DNA of 64,000 nt from Mesorhizobium escarrei (lineage in GTDB: Bacteria > Pseudomonadota > Alphaproteobacteria > Rhizobiales > Rhizobiaceae). Under the pieces are notes generated by a model. The model was not told the origin of the DNA, made no database searches, and saw nothing but the letters and a program-made list of their open reading frames with translations. Each line of letters opens with the position of its first letter. Within the stretch, counting starts at the first letter, position 1. The stretch covers positions 1-64,000 of the forward strand of contig NZ_CAKXZT010000147.1 of NCBI RefSeq assembly GCF_935825525.1, in the 5' to 3' direction. Below, in pieces: positions 59,399-64,000 of the stretch. Made by a program: the position numbers and the translations under genes.

Positions 59399-59414
59399 TT
59401 CGAGAATTTTCGAA
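59399..59414. promoter_or_regulatory. candidate ArsR operator upstream of the second arsR
   Basis: A TTCGA/TTCGAA inverted repeat (59399-59403 and 59409-59414) lies about 42 bp upstream of the second arsR start in an AT-rich patch. Position and dyad symmetry suit autorepression by ArsR. Confidence 0.4.
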
Positions 59415-59455
59415 ATAGTATTGACGCGGCGTTGTGTCGGCGCTAGTTTATTTTC

Positions 59456-59776
59456 ATGAAACTCGAACAAGCAGCAAAACAGCTCGAAGCGCTCGGCAAT
59501 CCGACGCGGCTCAAGCTTTATCGCACGCTGGTCCGGGCAGGCGAAACAGGACGACCGGTCGGTTATCTGCAGGACGCCCTCGGCATCGCTGCGTCGACCC
59601 TGTCGCATCATCTCCACCGGCTCATCCTGACCGGCCTGGTGACCCAGGAACGCCAGGCAACGACGCTGATCTGCCGTGCCAATTATCCTGTGATGAACGA
59701 TCTCCTTGGCTTTCTTGCCGATGAATGTTGTGCCGATGCCGCATGCGGACTTGCTGTCGGCGAGGCGGCTGCGTAA
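59456..59776 (+). CDS. ArsR family transcriptional repressor, second copy
   Basis: A 106-residue ArsR/SmtB protein with a winged helix at about 18-75 (LQDALGIAASTLSHHLHRLI) and C-terminal Cys residues (DECCADAAC). It is only moderately similar to the first ArsR. The start at 59456 has no strong site; the AT-rich 5' region holds a dyad. It is 47 bp upstream of the flavoprotein gene and probably controls that two-gene unit. Confidence 0.87.
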   Translation: MKLEQAAKQLEALGNPTRLKLYRTLVRAGETGRPVGYLQDALGIAASTLSHHLHRLILTGLVTQERQATTLICRANYPVMNDLLGFLADECCADAACGLAVGEAAA

Positions 59777-59791
59777 CTTTTTTGACCAGTA

Positions 59792-59809
59792 TTTCTATAG
59801 TCCTAGAAA
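59792..59809. promoter_or_regulatory. dyad between arsR2 and the flavoprotein gene
   Basis: TTTCTA (59792-59797) and TAGAAA (59804-59809) form a dyad with a 6-base centre just upstream of the flavoprotein start. It differs from the upstream TTCGA dyad and may be a second regulator site or a weak hairpin. Confidence 0.35.
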
Positions 59810-59823
59810 CATAGAAGGTGTCC

Positions 59824-61257
59824 ATGGTTTCTGAAAACGATCTCCCGGTCGCCATCATCGGTGGCGGACCTGTCGGCCTGGCGGCCGCCGCCCAACTGGT
59901 CAGCCGCGGCCTTTCGGTCAATGTCTACGAGGCCGGTTCCGCGGTCGGCTCGAACCTTCTGGATTGGGGCCATGTGCGGGTTTTCACGCCATGGCGCTAT
60001 TGTGTCGACGCGGTCGCGCGAAAACTTCTCGAGAGCCACGGCTGGCAAATGCCGGAGCCGGAGGCGTTCCCTACCGCCGATGAAATCGTCTCCCAGTACC
60101 TCGCGCCGCTGGCAAAACTTGCCGAACTGGCGCCGTCGATCGAGACCAACGCCCGTGTTGTCGCCATTTCCCGCTGGGGCGCCGACAAGGTCCTGAGCAA
60201 GGCGCGACAGAAGCGGCCGTTCATGCTGCTGGTCGAAACGGCGAAAGGCACGCGCCGGGAAAGCGCCCGTGCCGTGATCGATGCGTCGGGCACCTGGCAG
60301 ACGCCGAACCCGCTCGGCGCGGGCGGCTTGCCGGCCGAAGGTGAGGATGAATTTGGCGACCGCATCGCCTACGGCATCCCAAATGTTCTCGGCCGCGACC
60401 GTCATCACTATGCAGGTCGCACGACATTGGTGGTGGGCGCCGGCCATTCCGCCGCCAACGCCTTGCTGGAATTGGCGGAGCTTGCGCAAACCGAGCCCGG
60501 CACTTCGGCACTATGGGTAACGCGCAGCACCGACCTTGTCCGCATCTACGGCGGCGGCGATGCCGACGCCCTGCCGGCGCGCGGCGAGCTTGGTTCGGAC
60601 GTCCGGCAGCTGGCCGAGAGCGGACGCGTGCGGCTGGTGACCGGCTTTGCCATTGTTGCCATTCGCGAGGTCGACGGCCGTCTCGCTGTCGAAGGCCAGG
60701 CAAACGACGGGTTGCGCAGGCTCGGACCCGTCGACCGGATCATCGCCGCGACCGGGCAGCGCCCCGATCTCGCCTTGACCCGGGAGCTTCGGCTGGACCT
60801 CGATCCGTGGCTCGAAGGCGTCAAGGCGCTGGGGCCGCTCATCGATCCCAATGAGCATTCCTGCGGCGACGTCCCGCCGCATAGCCATCGCGAGCTCAGC
60901 CACCCCGAGCCAGATTTCTACACTGTCGGCGTCAAAAGCTATGGCCGGGCGCCGACCTTCCTGCTGCTGACCGGCTATGAGCAGGTCCGCTCGGTCGCCG
61001 CGGCGCTCGCCGGCGACATGGCTGCCGCCGATGCCGTGCAGCTGGTGTTGCCCGAGACCGGCGTCTGCACGGTGCCGGTATCACTTTCAGGCACATCATC
61101 TCAGGGTTGCTGCGGCGGGCCGGCGCCGGCTGTTGTCGATGCCTGCTGTGTCGATGACGCCAAGGCGAAGGCGAGCGGCAAGTCAGGCTGCGGCTGCGGC
61201 AGCACGCAAGCGATCGCAGCAGTGCGCAGCGACGATCTCGAGATCGCCGCTCAATGA
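59824..61257 (+). CDS. FAD/NAD(P)-binding oxidoreductase with Cys-rich tail, arsenic-associated
   Basis: A 477-residue flavoprotein with an N-terminal FAD motif (VAIIGGGPVGLAAAAQ, about 9-24), a second dinucleotide motif TTLVVGAGHSAANALLELAE near 200, and ATGQRPDLAL. This resembles ArsO-type monooxygenases found in ars clusters. The last 55 residues carry paired Cys: QGCCGGP, DACCVDD and SGCGCGS, a likely trivalent-metalloid or metal ligand set. The ATG at 59824 has AAGG upstream. It overlaps the MFS gene by 4 bases, so the pair is coupled. Confidence 0.78.
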   Translation: MVSENDLPVAIIGGGPVGLAAAAQLVSRGLSVNVYEAGSAVGSNLLDWGHVRVFTPWRYCVDAVARKLLESHGWQMPEPEAFPTADEIVSQYLAPLAKLAELAPSIETNARVVAISRWGADKVLSKARQKRPFMLLVETAKGTRRESARAVIDASGTWQTPNPLGAGGLPAEGEDEFGDRIAYGIPNVLGRDRHHYAGRTTLVVGAGHSAANALLELAELAQTEPGTSALWVTRSTDLVRIYGGGDADALPARGELGSDVRQLAESGRVRLVTGFAIVAIREVDGRLAVEGQANDGLRRLGPVDRIIAATGQRPDLALTRELRLDLDPWLEGVKALGPLIDPNEHSCGDVPPHSHRELSHPEPDFYTVGVKSYGRAPTFLLLTGYEQVRSVAAALAGDMAAADAVQLVLPETGVCTVPVSLSGTSSQGCCGGPAPAVVDACCVDDAKAKASGKSGCGCGSTQAIAAVRSDDLEIAAQ

Positions 61258-62486
61258 GCGACCGGAAAATCCCGGCTGCCGCGCTCTGGGCGTTGGGGCT
61301 GACGCAGATCATCGGCTACGGCACGCTCTATTACAGTTTTAGCATCCTGGTGCCGTCCATCGCGCTTGAGCTCGCCTGGCCGGAACAATGGGTTTTCGGC
61401 GCCTTGTCGGCGTCGCTGCTGGTGGGTGGACTTTTTGCGCCGACAGCGGGGCGCTGGGCCGATCGTTTCGGCGCCGGCCGGGTGATGACCTTTGGTTCGC
61501 TTGCGGCCGCAGCAGCGCTTGTCGCTTGCGCGATAGCACCAGGCCGGGTGAGCTTCGTGGCGGCGCTGATGGCGATGGAGCTGGCGTCTGCCTTCGTGCT
61601 CTACAGCGCCGCTTTCGTCGCCATCGTCCAGATCGGGGGCGCCAGGGCGCAGCGCAGCATCACCCATCTGACACTGATCGCCGGCTTCGCCTCGACCCTG
61701 TTCTGGCCGCTGACGGCGGCACTGCACGAATACCTGACCTGGCGCGAGGTCTATCTGGTCTTTGCCGGCATCAATGTCGCAGTCTGCCTGCCCATCCACG
61801 CCTGGCTGGCGCGGCTGTCGCGTCGGGTGGACAAAAACCCTTCGGCGACAGCTGCGGCGATCGGCCCGGCGAGCGGTCCGGTCGCCTTCACCGCGCGCGA
61901 CCGCAGCAGAGTGTTTCTGCTGATGCTTGGCGGCTTCGCGATCGAGGGTTTCGTGCTGTCTTCGATCCTCGTTCACATGGTGCCGCTGACGACGGCGCTC
62001 GGGCTTGGCTCCGCCGGGCTCGTCGTCACCACGCTGTTTGGCCCGTCGCAGGTGGCAAGCCGGTTGATCAACATGCTGTTCGGCGGCCGGCTGGCACAGA
62101 CCTGGCTCGCGGTCATCGGCGCGACATTGCTGCCGCTCGGCCTTGTCGCCCTGCTGGCGACGACACCGTCGCTGCCCGGAGCCATCGCTTTCGTCATCCT
62201 GTTTGGATTGGGCTCGGGCCTCGCCAGCATCGTCGGCGGCACGCTGCCGCTGGAATTGTTCGGACGGGAGCGCTACGGCGCCCGGCTCGGCTGGGTGACG
62301 GCCGCGCGTCAGTTTTCGTCCGCGCTTGCGCCATTTGCCCTTGCCATGGCGATGGCAGGCTTGGGCGTCCAGCCATCGCTCTGGCTGACCGCTGCGGTCG
62401 GCATGCTCGGCATACTGGCTTTCTCGGCAATCATCCTGATCAGGCGGCAGCCTCTTGCGCCCGTGATGCTTACGTCAGCGAACTGA
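61254..62486 (+). CDS. MFS transporter of the arsenic cluster
   Basis: A 410-residue major facilitator protein with about 12 helices and the A-D-R-F-G loop after helix 2. It starts LWALGLTQIIGYGTLYYSFS at residues 9-28. Its position and ATGA overlap with the Cys-tailed flavoprotein suggest it exports the product of that enzyme or arsenite itself; an MFS arsenite exporter named ArsK is reported in Agrobacterium, but I cannot tell whether this is that family. No ArsB or ACR3 pump is present. Confidence 0.78.
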   Translation: MSDRKIPAAALWALGLTQIIGYGTLYYSFSILVPSIALELAWPEQWVFGALSASLLVGGLFAPTAGRWADRFGAGRVMTFGSLAAAAALVACAIAPGRVSFVAALMAMELASAFVLYSAAFVAIVQIGGARAQRSITHLTLIAGFASTLFWPLTAALHEYLTWREVYLVFAGINVAVCLPIHAWLARLSRRVDKNPSATAAAIGPASGPVAFTARDRSRVFLLMLGGFAIEGFVLSSILVHMVPLTTALGLGSAGLVVTTLFGPSQVASRLINMLFGGRLAQTWLAVIGATLLPLGLVALLATTPSLPGAIAFVILFGLGSGLASIVGGTLPLELFGRERYGARLGWVTAARQFSSALAPFALAMAMAGLGVQPSLWLTAAVGMLGILAFSAIILIRRQPLAPVMLTSAN

Positions 62487-62569
62487 CGCCGCGCGCAGCG
62501 TCGAGCTGTGCGCAACGTCGAGCCGCCGGCCAAGGGCGCTCGACGGGCTGTGATGCGGTTGATAAGCCC

Positions 62570-62585
62570 TCTCCGCAAGGAGAGT
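62570..62585 (+). promoter_or_regulatory. hairpin overlapping the ribosome-binding site of the last gene
   Basis: CTCTCC-GCAA-GGAGAG forms a 6-bp stem with a GNRA-type loop. The 3' arm contains the AGGAG ribosome-binding site of the gene starting at 62592, so folding would hide it. This could lower or regulate translation. Confidence 0.5.
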
Positions 62586-62591
62586 CGAGAC

Positions 62592-64000
62592 ATGACCGTT
62601 GCGATCGAGATGGGCCACACCACCGCAGGCGCCCCGGTGGCGCTGGACCTTGAGGAGCTGCTGGCGACGCGCCTATTGGTGCAGGGCAATTCGGGCTCCG
62701 GCAAATCCCATCTGCTGCGCAGGCTGCTGGAGCAGAGTGCCCCCTGGGTGCAGCAGACCATCATCGACCCCGAAGGCGACTTCGTCTCGCTGGGCGATCG
62801 TTTCGGCCATTTGGTCATCGATGCCGAGGAGCACACCGAGCGCGGCCTGCAGAGCGCCGGCGAGCGGGCGCGCATCCACCGCGTCTCCACGGTGCTCAAT
62901 CTCGAAGGGCTCGATGCCGAGAACCAGATGCGGCGCGCCGCCGCCTTTCTCGGCGGGCTGTTCGAGGTCGCCCGCGACCACTGGTACCCGATGCTGGTGG
63001 TGGTCGACGAGGCGCAGCTGTTCGCGCCGGCCGTGGCCGGCGAGGTTTCCGACGAGGCGCGCAAGCTCTCGCTCGGCGCCATGACCAATCTGATGTGCCG
63101 TGGCCGCAAACGCGGGCTGGCCGGGATCATCGCCACCCAGCGGCTGGCCAAGCTCGCCAAGAACGTCGCCGCCGAGGCTTCCAATTTCCTCATGGGCCGA
63201 ACCTTTCTCGATATCGACATGGCGCGCGCCGCCGATCTTTTGGGCATGGAGCGGCGCCAGGCCGAGGCTTTTCGCGACCTGGAGCGCGGGCAGTTCATGG
63301 CGCTCGGCCCGGCGCTGTCGCGCCGTCCGCTCGGCCTGCGTATCGGCCCGACGGATACAAGTCCGCGCAACGGCACCCCGCGGCTGATGCCGCTGCCGGA
63401 AGCGGCGTTGGAGGACGCCCGCGCCATCATCCTGGCAGCCCCGCCGCCCGAAACCGTCCGGCCGCAGCGCCGGTCGTCCCCGGACCTGCTCGATCAGCTG
63501 ATGGCGGCAAAGTCGGCGGCGCTGGAAATCCGCCCCGAACCGGTGGAGCCGCCGATCAGCGCTGAGGATCTGGCGGAGCGGCGTGAGCGCGTCGACCGGG
63601 TCCTGCGCGCCGTGCTGGCGCAGCCCGACGCCGGGTTCCGGGTCATCGGCGTGCTCTATCAGGAGTTCGTGGTCCGCTGTCGCATAGAAGGCCTTGCCTC
63701 GGTGGTGCCGGACCTGCCCGCCTTCCGCCGCATGCTGACCCGCGCCCGCGCCGGGCTCGGCTCCGACATGGCAGGCGGCGATGACGCCTGGCAGGACGTC
63801 TCGGCGCGCGCCTCGCTGCTGCCCGAGGATATGCAGGGCGTGTTCATGATGATCGCCCGCGCGGCCAAGGAGGGCTGGCCCTGCCCGAGCGACGCAGCGA
63901 TCGCCCGTGCCTATGGCTCGCACTCGCTGCGCCGCGCCCGGCGCCTGCTGACCTATATCGAGGAACAGGGGCTGATCGTCTGCCAGCTCGACGGGATTGG
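62592..64000 (+). CDS. HerA-like ATP-binding protein (DUF87), 3' end beyond the window
   Basis: The frame starts at ATG 62592 and is open to the end of the window, giving 469 residues so far. Walker A is VQGNSGSGKSHLLRRLLEQS near residues 30-49, a Walker-B-like MLVVVDEAQLF lies at about 136-146, and the GIIATQRLAKLAKNVAAEAS segment resembles the HerA/FtsK-like sensor region. A C-terminal helical region (about 300-469, E-R-R-E-R-V-D-R-V-L) may bind partners. HerA ATPases translocate DNA, often with NurA or SIR2 partners; none is visible because the window ends. Confidence 0.78.
   Translation, partial: MTVAIEMGHTTAGAPVALDLEELLATRLLVQGNSGSGKSHLLRRLLEQSAPWVQQTIIDPEGDFVSLGDRFGHLVIDAEEHTERGLQSAGERARIHRVSTVLNLEGLDAENQMRRAAAFLGGLFEVARDHWYPMLVVVDEAQLFAPAVAGEVSDEARKLSLGAMTNLMCRGRKRGLAGIIATQRLAKLAKNVAAEASNFLMGRTFLDIDMARAADLLGMERRQAEAFRDLERGQFMALGPALSRRPLGLRIGPTDTSPRNGTPRLMPLPEAALEDARAIILAAPPPETVRPQRRSSPDLLDQLMAAKSAALEIRPEPVEPPISAEDLAERRERVDRVLRAVLAQPDAGFRVIGVLYQEFVVRCRIEGLASVVPDLPAFRRMLTRARAGLGSDMAGGDDAWQDVSARASLLPEDMQGVFMMIARAAKEGWPCPSDAAIARAYGSHSLRRARRLLTYIEEQGLIVCQLDGI

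Overview
The window is GC-rich chromosomal DNA from a Rhizobiales bacterium, most likely Mesorhizobium or a close relative. The evidence is indirect: a tsaD-gpsA block divergent from hemC-hemD-mitofilin-hemY, a MucR/Ros regulator, an iron operator of RirA type, many ABC uptake systems, and several families of short palindromic intergenic repeats familiar from rhizobial genomes. I saw no rRNA, tRNA, CRISPR array, prophage or complete insertion sequence.

Layout. 1-14 kb is mostly housekeeping: a truncated DUF1127 gene and a divergent LysR gene; a leftward operon tsaD-gpsA-yciI-EVE-methyltransferase; a rightward haem operon hemC-hemD-mitofilin-hemY followed by a TerB-like gene and a class I amidotransferase; an MFS exporter; mucR. 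14-19.6 kb is a leftward carbon operon in which a GH15 glucoamylase, 6-phosphogluconate dehydrogenase, glucose-6-phosphate dehydrogenase and a polyphosphate-glucokinase-like kinase could carry glucan glucose into the oxidative pentose phosphate route. 19.8-24.3 kb is a CUT2 sugar ABC transporter whose ATPase carries a 51-bp in-frame tandem duplication.

24.4-37.4 kb is the most interesting region. Two divergent operons share one control region next to a GntR gene. Leftward: a polyamine-type ABC transporter (four genes), a UGT-like glycosyltransferase, two tandem cupins and an aldehyde dehydrogenase. Rightward: GntR, a second paralogous UGT-like glycosyltransferase, a glutamate-amine ligase of PuuA type and a PuuB-type FAD oxidase. 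It resembles a gamma-glutamylation route for amine catabolism to which two glycosyltransferases have been added; I know of no described pathway with this composition.

37.6-42.2 kb is a BMP-type nucleoside-like ABC transporter. 42.2-46.2 kb is a two-subunit molybdenum hydroxylase with a divergent AraC regulator; the large subunit has Gln where the catalytic Glu is expected. 46.2-52.2 kb holds small membrane proteins, a sodium:solute symporter with its DUF4212 partner, and a large exonuclease-CBS-DUF294 protein. 52.4-54.3 kb has two small membrane proteins and an LLM flavoprotein. 54.7-57.2 kb is exbB-exbD-tonB behind an IRO box. 57.3-62.5 kb is an arsenic locus: arsR, two unrelated arsenate reductases, an aquaglyceroporin, what looks like a 5' stump of arsH, then a second arsR with a Cys-tailed flavoprotein and an MFS exporter. 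The window ends inside a HerA-like ATPase gene.

All positions and motifs were read by eye; family assignments come from motif recognition and recall, not database searches.
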